Below are positions 7,401-14,850 of a stretch of 64,000 nucleotides of DNA, piece by piece. The stretch comes from DATBGO01 sp036558005 (GTDB lineage Bacteria > Actinomycetota > Actinomycetes > Streptosporangiales > Streptosporangiaceae). The position numbers were made by a program, and so were the translations under genes. Position 1 is the stretch's first letter. Each line of letters opens with the position of its first letter. The notes beneath the pieces are model-generated. The model did no database searches and had not been told where the DNA came from. It worked only from the letters and a program-made list of their open reading frames with translations. The DNA lies in contig DATBGO010000349.1 in assembly GCA_036558005.1 (NCBI GenBank), positions 1 to 64,000 of the forward strand, written 5' to 3'.

Positions 7401-8694
7401 CGCGGTGATGCGGCTGATGGCGCCCGCCTCCTCGCAGAGCAGCGGCTCCCATTCGCGGGTCCTGCTCGCCCCGACGATCCTCACCAACGCGGCCGGCGTG
7501 GACACGGTGCAGGGTCGCGCGGTCGCGTGCCGGGAACTGCAGGCCGCGGAGTCGCCGAAGCGGACCAGGCACCTGGAGGTGAGCCTGCCGCCGGGGGTTG
7601 CCTACCGGGCAGGCGACCACCTGGGCGTCTGCCCGAAGAACGACGAGGACCAGGTCGAACGGCTGGTGCGGCGGCTCGGCGCCGAACCCGACGGGCTGTT
7701 CATGGTGCCCAAGACGATGAACGTCCGGGTCGTGCCCAAGGGCGTCGTGCTGCAGGTCCGCAACGTGCTCACCAACCTCGTCGACATCACCGGCCGGCCG
7801 GGCGTCCCGCTGGTGGACCAGCTGCTCGCCAAGGCGTCCGATCCCGCTGACCGGGCGAAGCTGGCGGAGATCAGGAACGTGCTGCAGGCGCTGGAAGGCC
7901 CCGGCGCTGCGCTGCGCCCGGCCATCGACGCAGGCGGTTACAACCTGCTGCGGCTGCTGGAGGACTTCCCGTCGTGCTCGCTGAACATCTTCGAGTTCCT
8001 GCAGGTGGCCCAGCCGCTGCGGCCGCGTTACTACTCGGTCAGCTCCAGCCCGGCGATCCACGGTAACGGGGTCGCGCACCTCACCGTGGGCCTGGAGAGC
8101 ACGCCGGTGCCGGGCATGCCGGGCCGCGAGTTCCGCGGGCTGGCCTCGCAATACCTGCACGCGCTCAGGGAAGGCGACCGGCTGAACATCTTCCATGACA
8201 GCGCCGGCGGGTTCCACCTGCAGGATGACGTGTCGAAGCCGATGATCTTCATCTCGGCCGGCACCGGCTTCGCCCCGATGCGGGCGTTCCTCTGGGAGCG
8301 GCTGGCGCTGAAGGACGCGGGTGTCCCGCTGGCCGAGGCGGCGCTGTTCAACGGCATCAGGTCCAGCGGCCTCGACTACATCTACCGGGATGAGATCGAG
8401 CGGTTCACCGCCGAGGGCGTGCTCGACCACCTGCACGTCGCGATGTCGCGCGAGCACCCCGGCCACCGTGACTACGTCCAGGACCAGATCAGGGAGCATG
8501 GCGCGCTGGTCTGGCGGCTGCTGAGCGCTGGCGGCTACGTCTACGTCTGCGGCTGGCAGCCGATGCGCGCGGCGGTGCGGGCCGCCTTCACCGACATCGC
8601 CGCGCAGCACGCGCCGATGCCGCGCGAGCAGGCAAAGGCTTACCTCGACGAGCTAGAGACGACCGCACGCTACCGCCCAGATCTCTGGGGATAA
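4471..8694 (+). CDS. FHA-FHA-cytochrome P450-CPR-type reductase fusion (CYP102/BM3-like architecture)
   Basis: The protein has 1407 aa. FHA1 (about 28-95) keeps GR, S50 and NGSTNG. FHA2 (about 112-190) keeps IGR and SDHH, but the usual Asn before GT is Gly (SGGGTF). A Pro/Thr/Ala linker (about 195-252) follows. The P450 domain (about 257-720) has E586-x-x-R589 and the heme loop FSVGKRQC with ligand Cys667. The flavodoxin FMN domain (about 775-930) has YGSNFG. The FAD/NADPH reductase has R1186-YYSVSSS, AGTGFAP near 1262 and a C-terminal DLWG. The catalytic half aligns with self-sufficient P450 BM3. However, the I-helix AGHETT is replaced by N527-G-F-N-G-P, which removes the acid-alcohol pair. 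An upstream ATG at 4327 is rejected because the extra residues have no homology and the promoter overlaps them. A 56-aa membrane protein follows 16 bp later. The substrate is unknown. Confidence 0.93.
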   Translation: MDSETSLSWGAAPELIVQAQGIDRSLPAGPVYVIGRDPEGDIVITDRRVSWQHAVLRAEDGRWLLIDNGSTNGTYTAGGRVSQAGITGEVLFRLADPGDGPVLRCAASLPQPAVRAVRIGRAPDNDIVLPGPGVSDHHAELRSAAGASGVFRIVDLDSGGGTFVNGQRVIAASLADGDVIGVGPARFRLAGPELQQLAEPAGPADAGASPPAAPPGSAPPPPIAAAPAVAAPPVTTPPVTTPLVTTPSASAPLEIPYAIRWLVPDGERFANFAILNDNDTQLDYYRRFGHVYAVGIPTKKWRLVVVSDPELLDEVAADEEQFGKRVEEINFFAQLSNSRGCGISVIGDSDRTEQIRRVMLPWYSPQHQRTQLERMKEQARKLVAAWSAMPDSEPLDARTWMERYTLEVSGRGACNYDFGLFDAAAPHPFATAVPESTKESILRVAEPRPDFTLFAGPARRARRKRYLRNNEELFRTADTLVRARMNTSPSGPQTDLLSRLVGTPDPETGEYLDTETVRDQILMHLSNGFNGPSITGAWLASVLATNPDVEEKLIAEIDSVTGGDPEYDLRYDDLMALPYMTQVIKETLRIYPPMPVTIRRSLRDGTLGRYRVRKGDIILVGTLAAQRDTRYWGPDPGRFDPEQFAMEKVVDRPRHAFIPFSVGKRQCMAQEVTFMMLRVVLFEIYRHYQLRLAPGATVAKNTVVTTKPVSVPVVRLPRAPGQVRAFPSAPREQPAATPGPAPAPPAAGGRHPAPAPAAAGWGQPTEIPAASPYPHLVIAYGSNFGANKDLAEQFAERGHFYGYSTDVITLNELAESPPRAPWLLVVMTSTYTSNPPSNAAAFKSWIDRAQPGTQTWLNCRYLVWGLGNSQWNAFLAFPRHVHDKLAELGAAPLAEFGYGDVGSPSWERLHADWNSRVWPVLQELSGATPTAAAAARAASERAASGVLTRSESNTAMHRSLPGGDFATQLPGPPASVSAVMRLMAPASSQSSGSHSRVLLAPTILTNAAGVDTVQGRAVACRELQAAESPKRTRHLEVSLPPGVAYRAGDHLGVCPKNDEDQVERLVRRLGAEPDGLFMVPKTMNVRVVPKGVVLQVRNVLTNLVDITGRPGVPLVDQLLAKASDPADRAKLAEIRNVLQALEGPGAALRPAIDAGGYNLLRLLEDFPSCSLNIFEFLQVAQPLRPRYYSVSSSPAIHGNGVAHLTVGLESTPVPGMPGREFRGLASQYLHALREGDRLNIFHDSAGGFHLQDDVSKPMIFISAGTGFAPMRAFLWERLALKDAGVPLAEAALFNGIRSSGLDYIYRDEIERFTAEGVLDHLHVAMSREHPGHRDYVQDQIREHGALVWRLLSAGGYVYVCGWQPMRAAVRAAFTDIAAQHAPMPREQAKAYLDELETTARYRPDLWG

Positions 8695-8710
8695 CCACAT
8701 AGGAGCCCGA

Positions 8711-8881
8711 ATGGACGCCCTCGCCCTCATCCTGACCGTCGCGGCCCTGGCCATGTTCGGGTTCGCCGCGAGCGGCCGCGAGCTGCGCCGGCTCAACGAG
8801 ATCGCACTCGGGCTGGTCTTCCTTTCCGCCGCGCTGATCTGCCAGTTCACCTCGATCACGAACACCCGCATCGGCCGGTGA
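8711..8881 (+). CDS. Small two-helix membrane protein, 56 aa
   Basis: The gene starts 16 bp behind the P450 fusion, with AGGAG 6 nt before the ATG. The product has a hydrophobic N-terminal helix (about residues 2-20), a charged turn (SGRELRRLNE), a second hydrophobic helix (about 31-47) and a short polar tail (NTRIGR). It is too short for most gene finders. Its position as the only cotranscribable partner suggests it might tether or regulate the soluble P450 fusion at the membrane. That role is inference; the family is not recognised. Confidence 0.75.
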   Translation: MDALALILTVAALAMFGFAASGRELRRLNEIALGLVFLSAALICQFTSITNTRIGR

Positions 8882-8886
8882 GCCGG

Positions 8887-9996
8887 TTAGCGGAGCCCGG
8901 CCCGCGCGACCTGGGCCTGGCAGAACGGGCAGCTGACCCGGTCCGCCCCGGCCGGCAGGGTCATGGTCGCGCCGCAGGCCGCGCAGCCGATCTCGGCCGC
9001 GCCGATGTCGATCTTGCGGCCGCAGCCTGAGCAGATGACCGCGGTGGCCCCCGGCAGCGCGCTGAACTCGCCGCCGCAGCCGCCGCAGTGCCGCGGCTGG
9101 CCGTCCTCGGCTTGCACCGGCACGTACTCGTTGCGCAGGCCCGCCCGGTCCAGCAGCTGCCCGGCGGCCTGCGGGTCGAGCATGCCCAGCCAGCCCTGGC
9201 AGAAGCCCGACCAGGTGAGCTTGCCGGTCAGGTGCTCAGCGTGATCCGGGTCGAGGTCGGCGAGCCCGGCCGAGCGGTACAGGGCCCGGCCGGCCTCGAT
9301 CTGCTTCTCCAGCGTCTGCGCCATCGGCCAGAACGAGTCCGCCGCCACGGCCGGCGCCATCATCCCGCCGGTGTAGCGCAGGCCCATCACCCGCTGCCGC
9401 ATCTCTGCTTCCAGCGCCCGGGCGGCCGGGTCGAAGGCACGCGCCACCGCGGCCTCGGTCAGGTACCTGATGCAGGCGCTGCGGTAGTCCGGGTCGCTGC
9501 GGGCCCGGTGGGAGACGGCCATCGGCACGTGCGTCACGTACGCCTCGTGCACGATCCGCTGCAACTCCCGGTACCTGTCCCGGTCACCGGCGGCAAGCGC
9601 GGCCTGCGCCGCCGCGTGCGTGCTGTTCACCGTCGCGGCATACTGCGGCCCCGGCGTCGTGTCGGACTCGCCCGCCCGGCGCAGGTCGTAGTCGACCAGG
9701 GAGGCACAGTAGTCGCAGTACACGTAGGCGGTGACGGAGGGCAGTTTCTTCGGCGCCCCGCACACCACGCAGGTGCAGCGCTTGACGAAGCCCGGCCCGG
9801 GCGGCGCCAGGATGGCCAGCACCTGGCGGGCCCAGCTCGCGGACCCGGCAGGCGCGGCCGCCTGGGCCGCTGCCTGCTGGTAGGCAGCGGCTTGCTGGCG
9901 GGCCTGGTCCTGCAGCTGCCGGGCTAACCCCGGCATCCCCGCGGCCGCTGGCTGCCCGCCCTCCGGACCACGCTGATTCCGCCGGAACAGCCCCAT
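8887..9996 (-). CDS. Multi-zinc-ribbon protein with a helical central domain, 369 aa
   Basis: The product has a Gln/Ala-rich N-terminal stretch (about 10-60). A first zinc ribbon follows (about 75-110: CxxC of CVVCGAPKK with CDYC). The central alpha-helical domain (about 120-300) contains conserved-looking YxxLQRIVHEAY and W/F residues. Two more treble CxxC ribbons sit at the C terminus (CGGC/CSGC and CAAC/CPFC). The start is the ATG at 9996, directly behind a strong GGAGGGGAGG; a further upstream ATG lacks a ribosome site. It ends only 5 bp from the small membrane gene, convergently. The ribbons suggest a structural or nucleic-acid/protein-binding role, but the function is not known. Confidence 0.85.
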   Translation of the reverse strand: MGLFRRNQRGPEGGQPAAAGMPGLARQLQDQARQQAAAYQQAAAQAAAPAGSASWARQVLAILAPPGPGFVKRCTCVVCGAPKKLPSVTAYVYCDYCASLVDYDLRRAGESDTTPGPQYAATVNSTHAAAQAALAAGDRDRYRELQRIVHEAYVTHVPMAVSHRARSDPDYRSACIRYLTEAAVARAFDPAARALEAEMRQRVMGLRYTGGMMAPAVAADSFWPMAQTLEKQIEAGRALYRSAGLADLDPDHAEHLTGKLTWSGFCQGWLGMLDPQAAGQLLDRAGLRNEYVPVQAEDGQPRHCGGCGGEFSALPGATAVICSGCGRKIDIGAAEIGCAACGATMTLPAGADRVSCPFCQAQVARAGLR

Positions 9997-10087
9997 CTGA
10001 CCTCCCCTCCTCCGCCCGGCCAGGTTGGCGCCAGTCACGGCTGCCTGCCGTGAGGGTAGCTGCCTGGAGTGACCGACGCTAGTCTGA

Positions 10088-10135
10088 ACTATAGTCCAGC
10101 TAGGAAAACTATAGTACGTGAGTGCGTACTATAGT
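10088..10135 (+). repeat. Three perfect ACTATAGT palindromes phased at 20 bp
   Basis: ACTATAGT occurs at 10088-10095, 10108-10115 and 10128-10135, with exact 20-bp periods (about two helical turns, one face of the DNA). The block lies 37 bp upstream of the MNT antitoxin-like gene and is AT-rich in a GC-rich genome. It looks like a cooperative operator, probably overlapping the promoter. Confidence 0.8.
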
Positions 10136-10171
10136 TTATTGCCTGGCCTCGGCTCAGGGACCGGAGGAGGC

Positions 10172-10792
10172 ATGCAGCTCAACCGTCCGCTGGCAACCAT
10201 CACGCCAACGCTCGATGGTGACGTGCTCGCCGTGCTCGCCCGCCTAGACGCCGCCGTCACCACCGGGCAGCTTCATCGCATGCTGGACAGCTACTCGGAG
10301 GAAGGAATCCGGAAGGTGCTTCGCCGTCTCCATCGCCAAGGGGTCGTTCACTCCGACAGGATCGGCAATGCCTACAGTTACCGGCTCAACCGGGAGCACC
10401 TGGCCGCAGGCCCAATTGTCGAACTGGCCACGCTTGGCCAAACACTGCTACGTCGACTTGAGGAACGCCTCAGCAACTGGCTCTACCGGCCGGTGTACGC
10501 AGCTGTATTCGGATCAGCCGCTCGCGGAACCATGAATGAGAACAGCGACCTCGATCTGCTGCTGGTACGGGCCGATGACACCCCATCCGACATCTGGGAT
10601 GAGCAGGTCGCCGATCTGTCCGCCGACGCCAGCAGATGGACCGGCAACGACACGCGCCCGCTTGAGTACGCGGTAAGCGACCTGGCAGAGGTAAGAGCTG
10701 AACAGGTGCTGCACGACGTACTGAACGAGGGCATCACTCTGGCCGGACGCCGCGACTGGTTCATGAAGCAGTTGCGTGGAGCCGGAGCCTGA
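10172..10792 (+). CDS. Winged-helix plus MNT-type nucleotidyltransferase protein (antitoxin-like)
   Basis: This 206-aa protein has an N-terminal winged helix-turn-helix (about 10-75; GIRKVLRRLHRQGVVHSDRIGNAYSYRLN), then a minimal nucleotidyltransferase core with G114-S-A-A-R-G and D126-L-D128, the DxD metal site. In MNT/HEPN systems the MNT protein AMPylates or otherwise neutralises the HEPN toxin. The added winged helix would let it bind its own operator. GGAGGAGG stands just before the ATG at 10172; a GTG at 10118 would put the palindromes inside the coding region and is rejected. GC is lower than in the flanks, suggesting acquisition by transfer. It is coupled to the next gene (TGA-C-ATG). 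Confidence 0.88.
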   Translation: MQLNRPLATITPTLDGDVLAVLARLDAAVTTGQLHRMLDSYSEEGIRKVLRRLHRQGVVHSDRIGNAYSYRLNREHLAAGPIVELATLGQTLLRRLEERLSNWLYRPVYAAVFGSAARGTMNENSDLDLLLVRADDTPSDIWDEQVADLSADASRWTGNDTRPLEYAVSDLAEVRAEQVLHDVLNEGITLAGRRDWFMKQLRGAGA

Positions 10793-10793
10793 C

Positions 10794-11192
10794 ATGGTGC
10801 GCGCGCCTGCCTGCACCGCGGAAATGCGCCGGGGCCGGATGCTCAAGGCAGTGGAGTTCCTTGACGCCGCCAGCCTGATCGCTGGCCAGGCCGGCGGGGA
10901 AGCCGCAAACCCCGATGCCATCACCACTTTGTACATTCACGCCGGGATCGCCGCCGCAGATGTCATTTGCTGCGCCCGCCTCGGGCAACATGCACAAGGC
11001 CAGGATCATAACGAGGCAGTGAGGTTGCTACACCAGGCCGACAGCGGCTCAGCACGGCACCTGCGCGTGCTGCTGGGCATGAAGACCAAAGCTGGGTACA
11101 GCCATGCCCGGTCGACCGCCGCGGACGCCAAGCGTGCAGGGAGAGTAGCTGAGGCGCTGGTGGAATCGGCCCGGCGGGTCAGTATGACGTAA
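10794..11192 (+). CDS. HEPN-domain protein of the SAV_6107-like type (toxin-like partner)
   Basis: This 132-aa all-helical protein begins with RMLKAVEFLDAASLIAG and ends with the pattern KTKAGYSH...ADAKRAGRVAEALVESARR, which I associate with SAV_6107-type HEPN proteins. The canonical HEPN RNase motif R-x4-6-H is not present; the corresponding stretch reads K-AGYS-H. It starts 1 nt after the stop of the MNT gene, with GGAGCCGGAG upstream. The pair fits an MNT/HEPN toxin-antitoxin layout with the order antitoxin first. Whether it is still a ribonuclease is doubtful without the Arg. Confidence 0.8.
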   Translation: MVRAPACTAEMRRGRMLKAVEFLDAASLIAGQAGGEAANPDAITTLYIHAGIAAADVICCARLGQHAQGQDHNEAVRLLHQADSGSARHLRVLLGMKTKAGYSHARSTAADAKRAGRVAEALVESARRVSMT

Positions 11193-11199
11193 GCCTGGG

Positions 11200-11919
11200 C
11201 TAGCCGCCGAAGGTTACGTCCTGGCCGCCCAGGACGCCGACGATGCCGGCCGGGGTGACGCTGACGCTCTCGATCTTCAGGTGCAGGGGCAGGCCAGTCA
11301 GCGGCACGGTGATGTTCTTGACCGAGTCGAGCAGCTCCGAGGGCAGGCCATTGCTGGATACCAGCCGGATGTTGATCTTGTCACCGCCCAGCTTGGCCAC
11401 CTTCCAGGTCGCCGAGCCGCTGGTGACCAGCAGGTCAAGGCTGGCCTTCACCTCATCAGGCCCGGCCGGCTTCAGCGTGAGCCCGGCGCCGCCGAGCGAG
11501 CCCAGCGGGCCCACCTCGTTCTCCAGCGAGTTGGACAGGTCACCGAAGGTGATCTGGGCGGTTCCGGTCAGCGTGTCGACCGTCGCGCCGTTGAAGCTGG
11601 AGTTGATGTGCACGCCGTCGAGCTTGGCGTTGATGAGGTGGATCGTCACCGGGCCGACCGGCACATCCGTCGACGAGATGTCGATGCTCTTCATGTCCCG
11701 GCTTGCCACCTGGGTCAGGAAGGGGAAGCCATTGATCGACACGTCCGGCTTCTTCGGAAAGCCCTGGTCCTGGATTTCCGAAGCGACCTTGCTCTCGGCG
11801 AACGCCCGGGCGCCGAAATCAAGCGCGACCAGGACCGCGATCAGCGCGATCACGATGATGAGGATGGTCCTGCCTCGGTGGCGGCGGCGGACAGGAACGG
11901 TGGCCGGATACCCGTTCAT
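11200..11919 (-). CDS. DUF2993 (LmeA-like) envelope protein
   Basis: This 239-aa protein has an Arg-rich start, one N-terminal membrane helix (about 19-38, IVIALIAVLVALDFGARAFA) and an extracytoplasmic DUF2993 domain marked by INGFPFLTQVASRDMKSIDIS and the repeated beta strands that follow. Characterised relatives such as mycobacterial LmeA bind phospholipid and act in cell-envelope glycolipid metabolism. The ribosome site is weak. The gene is convergent with the HEPN gene, only 7 bp apart, and precedes the receptor kinase on the same strand, transcribed away from it. Confidence 0.85.
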   Translation of the reverse strand: MNGYPATVPVRRRHRGRTILIIVIALIAVLVALDFGARAFAESKVASEIQDQGFPKKPDVSINGFPFLTQVASRDMKSIDISSTDVPVGPVTIHLINAKLDGVHINSSFNGATVDTLTGTAQITFGDLSNSLENEVGPLGSLGGAGLTLKPAGPDEVKASLDLLVTSGSATWKVAKLGGDKINIRLVSSNGLPSELLDSVKNITVPLTGLPLHLKIESVSVTPAGIVGVLGGQDVTFGG

Positions 11920-12047
11920 GCGGCTGCCCGCGATCGTTGCGGCATAGCGGATTCAGCCGTCCTGGCCCGGTTCATGTTGCGATGGTAGGGCATCGGCCCG
12001 GCGCCGAGAATCCCCTTGGGAAGGCGTCCCCATCAGCCCGGTCCCCT

Positions 12048-14555
12048 TCACTTCAGGCTGTCAACGGCGATGGCCTGCACGAAGCCAGAGTCGTTGTTGG
12101 TCGCGAACAGCGTTTTGCCATCCGGGTCAAGCCCGAACTCGCGCGGCACCAGGCCGGTTTTGATCAGCCCGAGCAGCGCGTGCCCGCCGTGCAGCGCCGC
12201 CTGGGTGTCGATCAGCATGAGGCTGGCGCTGGCACCGGGCTGGCTGTGCACGTTGGAGTTGGCCACCATTATCCGGCTGCCGTTCCTGAACATGATCAGC
12301 CCGATCGGCGCGGCGCCGACGTTGACCCGCGCGATCAGCGCGTGCGCCGGGCTGGAGAGCAGCCTGGCGGCCGAGAAGCCGAGCAGCGCGTTGCTTTCCC
12401 TGCTGGTGACCCAGACGTCGCTGCCGTCGGGTGAGACAACCACCCGGACCGGGCTGCAGCCCGCGGTCGCGATCGACTTGATCGCCTTCGCGGGATTGGT
12501 CTCGGCCCGGTGGACGTCGATCACCGAGAGGGTGCCAGCCGACGGGTTCGGCGTCTTGACCCGCGTCATGCTGGTCGCGTACAGCAGTTTCCCGTCCGGC
12601 GAGAACGCCATCCCGACCGGCTGCTGGCCGAGCTTGACCTTGCCCACCACCACATCGGAGGCCGCGAACCCATTGGTGAGCGCGTTGGACAGGTTGAACA
12701 CCACCATCGCCGCGCTGCTCTGCAGCGTCACGAAGACGAACTTGTTACCCGGCGAGATCGCGACCTCGACGGCGCCATGGCCGAACGGGCTGGTCAGGGT
12801 CCCGACGATCGGGCTGGCGCTGCCCTGCTCGGCGGCGGCGACGTTGATCACGATGGCACCGCTGTGCGCCGCCGCGATCAGGTACTTCCCGTCCCTGGTG
12901 AGCGCCAGGCTCTTCGACGCCCCCGGCGCGGAGAACGTCCGCACCAGCGTGGGTGCCAGGCCGGCGCCGTTCCTGAGCACCGCGATCGAGTCGCCGAGCG
13001 TGACGAAGGTGAAATTGCCGTCGGCGGCGGCCTTCACCCCGAACGGTCCGCCGCCGGTGTGGGTGGTGGCGATCCGCGGGCTCAGCGTCGGGGCCGGCGC
13101 GACCGCGACGTTGCAGCCCGGCATCGACACCACGGAGGGCTTGCCGCCGCCGCTGTTGTTCTTCCCGCTTCCGCCACCCCCGCCGAGGACCGCGAAGGCG
13201 CCGCCCGCGGCGCCGAGCACGATCACGCAGGCGATGATCACAGCGGCCGGCGTCCGCCACCACGGCCGGCGGCGGCGGTAGCCGCCCTGATCCCCGGGGT
13301 AGCCGCCGTATCCGCCCTGCGGCGGGTAGCCGCCCGGCGGCTCGGTCAGGCCCGGCTGGGTCGGCTGCCGCGGCTGCTGCGGCCGGTCCGCGGCCTGGGT
13401 CGGCGGGCCGGGCGGCTGGCTGCCCCGGCCCGGCGGCTGGCCCTGGCCCGGCGGCTGGCCCTGGCCCGGCGGCTGGCCCCGGCCAGGACCGGAGGCCGCC
13501 TGCCAGTCCGCGGCCACGGTGCCCTGGTGCAGGCGCTGGTCGTCCCCGGGGCGTCCGGCGCCTGGCGCTGCTCCCGGCGCGGATATCTCGGTCGGCGGAT
13601 GGGGGCGCGGTGACCCGCTGGCCGGGCCAGCGGCGACCGTCGCGCCCGGGCCCGCGGCCGGGCCAGCCGGGCCCGCGGGCCGGGTCTGCAGGCCGAGGGC
13701 CTCGCGCAGCGCCACCGCGAACGCCAGGCAGGTCGGGTACCGGTCGGCCGGGGCCTTGGCCATCGCCCTGGCGAACACCCGGTCGACGGCGGCGGGCAGG
13801 TCACCGCGGCGGGACGTGATCGAAGGCGGGGCCTCGGACAACTGGGCCCAGACGACCGCCAGCCCCTGATCGCGGCGGAACGGCGGCGTGCCGGTCAGCA
13901 TCTCGAAGGCCGCGCACGCGAGCGAGTACAGGTCCGCGCGCCCGTCGACCGGGCGGCCCTCGATCTGCTCTGGCGCGACGTAGTCGATCGTGCCGAGGAA
14001 CTGGCCGGTCGACGTCAGCCCGGTCACCGACAGCGACTGCTTGCTGAGGCCGAAGTCGGACAGGTAGACGTGGTCCTGCCGGTCACTGCCCGAAGCGGAG
14101 CTGAGCAGCATGTTGCCGGGCTTGACGTCCCGGTGCACCAGGCCGCGCGCGTGCGCCGCGTCCAGCGCCGAGGCCACCTGGGTGATGATCTCGGCGGCCC
14201 GCGCGGCCGGCAGCGGGCCGCCGGAGTCCAGCAGGCTGCGGACGTCCCCGCCCAGCACATACCGCATCGCGATAAACAGGACGCCGTTGGCTTCGCCGGC
14301 CTCGAAGACCGGGATGATGTGCGGGTGGTCGACCGCGGCCGCGGCCCGTGACTCCCGGATGAACCGCTGCCGGAACGCGTCGTCCAGCGCCAGCCCGGGG
14401 GCCAGGATCTTCAGCGCGACCCGCCGGTCCAGCCGCACGTCCAGGGCGCGGTACACGACCGCCATGCCGCCCCGGCCGATCTGCTCTTCCAGCCGGTAAC
14501 CGGCTATCTGGGAGCCAACAGCGAAATCGCCCGGTCCCCACGTTTCGTCGCTCAC
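12048..14555 (-). CDS. Receptor-type Ser/Thr protein kinase with extracellular beta-propeller
   Basis: The protein has 835 aa. The PknB-type kinase domain (about 17-285) has GRGGMA, catalytic Lys49, HRDVKPGN (141-148), DFG (167-169) and APE (194-196). A Pro/Gly/Gln-rich juxtamembrane linker (about 290-430) contains GQGQPPGQGQPPG-type repeats. One membrane helix lies at about 433-455. The extracellular YVTN/lactonase-like propeller (about 490-834) has repeats ending in SPDGKLLYA and DGKTLFATN type blades. The GTG at 14555 is chosen because GGAGG lies 6 nt upstream; earlier in-frame codons give a basic, non-homologous extension. It is divergent from the FHA-FHA-ABC gene, whose FHA domains are natural readers of Thr phosphorylated by such kinases. 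Confidence 0.93.
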   Translation of the reverse strand: MSDETWGPGDFAVGSQIAGYRLEEQIGRGGMAVVYRALDVRLDRRVALKILAPGLALDDAFRQRFIRESRAAAAVDHPHIIPVFEAGEANGVLFIAMRYVLGGDVRSLLDSGGPLPAARAAEIITQVASALDAAHARGLVHRDVKPGNMLLSSASGSDRQDHVYLSDFGLSKQSLSVTGLTSTGQFLGTIDYVAPEQIEGRPVDGRADLYSLACAAFEMLTGTPPFRRDQGLAVVWAQLSEAPPSITSRRGDLPAAVDRVFARAMAKAPADRYPTCLAFAVALREALGLQTRPAGPAGPAAGPGATVAAGPASGSPRPHPPTEISAPGAAPGAGRPGDDQRLHQGTVAADWQAASGPGRGQPPGQGQPPGQGQPPGRGSQPPGPPTQAADRPQQPRQPTQPGLTEPPGGYPPQGGYGGYPGDQGGYRRRRPWWRTPAAVIIACVIVLGAAGGAFAVLGGGGGSGKNNSGGGKPSVVSMPGCNVAVAPAPTLSPRIATTHTGGGPFGVKAAADGNFTFVTLGDSIAVLRNGAGLAPTLVRTFSAPGASKSLALTRDGKYLIAAAHSGAIVINVAAAEQGSASPIVGTLTSPFGHGAVEVAISPGNKFVFVTLQSSAAMVVFNLSNALTNGFAASDVVVGKVKLGQQPVGMAFSPDGKLLYATSMTRVKTPNPSAGTLSVIDVHRAETNPAKAIKSIATAGCSPVRVVVSPDGSDVWVTSRESNALLGFSAARLLSSPAHALIARVNVGAAPIGLIMFRNGSRIMVANSNVHSQPGASASLMLIDTQAALHGGHALLGLIKTGLVPREFGLDPDGKTLFATNNDSGFVQAIAVDSLK

Positions 14556-14838
14556 CGCGCCTCCAGCGCCAACCCTGCCCGTCCGACGCTCCCCAGAGCC
14601 CATGGAAGCCGCATCGGCATGCTCCGGGATCGCGGGGGTTGAGTCACAAAGCTGCCGGGTGCGTTCTAAAAGTATCTTTGTCCGCCGCCATTGCCTGCAA
14701 CCCGGGCGGGGGCCGCGCGGGCGCCGGCCGGCGGCCAGACCCCCGGATCGTAGCCCGGCCGGCCGGGCGCGGCGACCCGACTCGCCCGGGGAGATCACGA
14801 ACTGATCGGGCCGGATTCTGCTTTGGCCCCGCGCGCCT

Positions 14839-14844
14839 TACAGT
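14839..14844 (+). promoter_or_regulatory. -10 box TACAGT, leaderless promoter of the FHA-ABC gene
   Basis: TACAGTTG plus 4 nt leads to the ATG at 14851, matching the FHA-P450 gene in both sequence and spacing. No ribosome site is present. The 295-bp divergent gap to the kinase holds no other gene. Confidence 0.65.
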
Positions 14845-14850
14845 TGTCCA

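Noticed and set aside
10118..10171. GTG at 10118 as start of the MNT gene
   Set aside because: It has no ribosome site and would put one palindrome inside the coding region; the ATG at 10172 follows GGAGGAGG.
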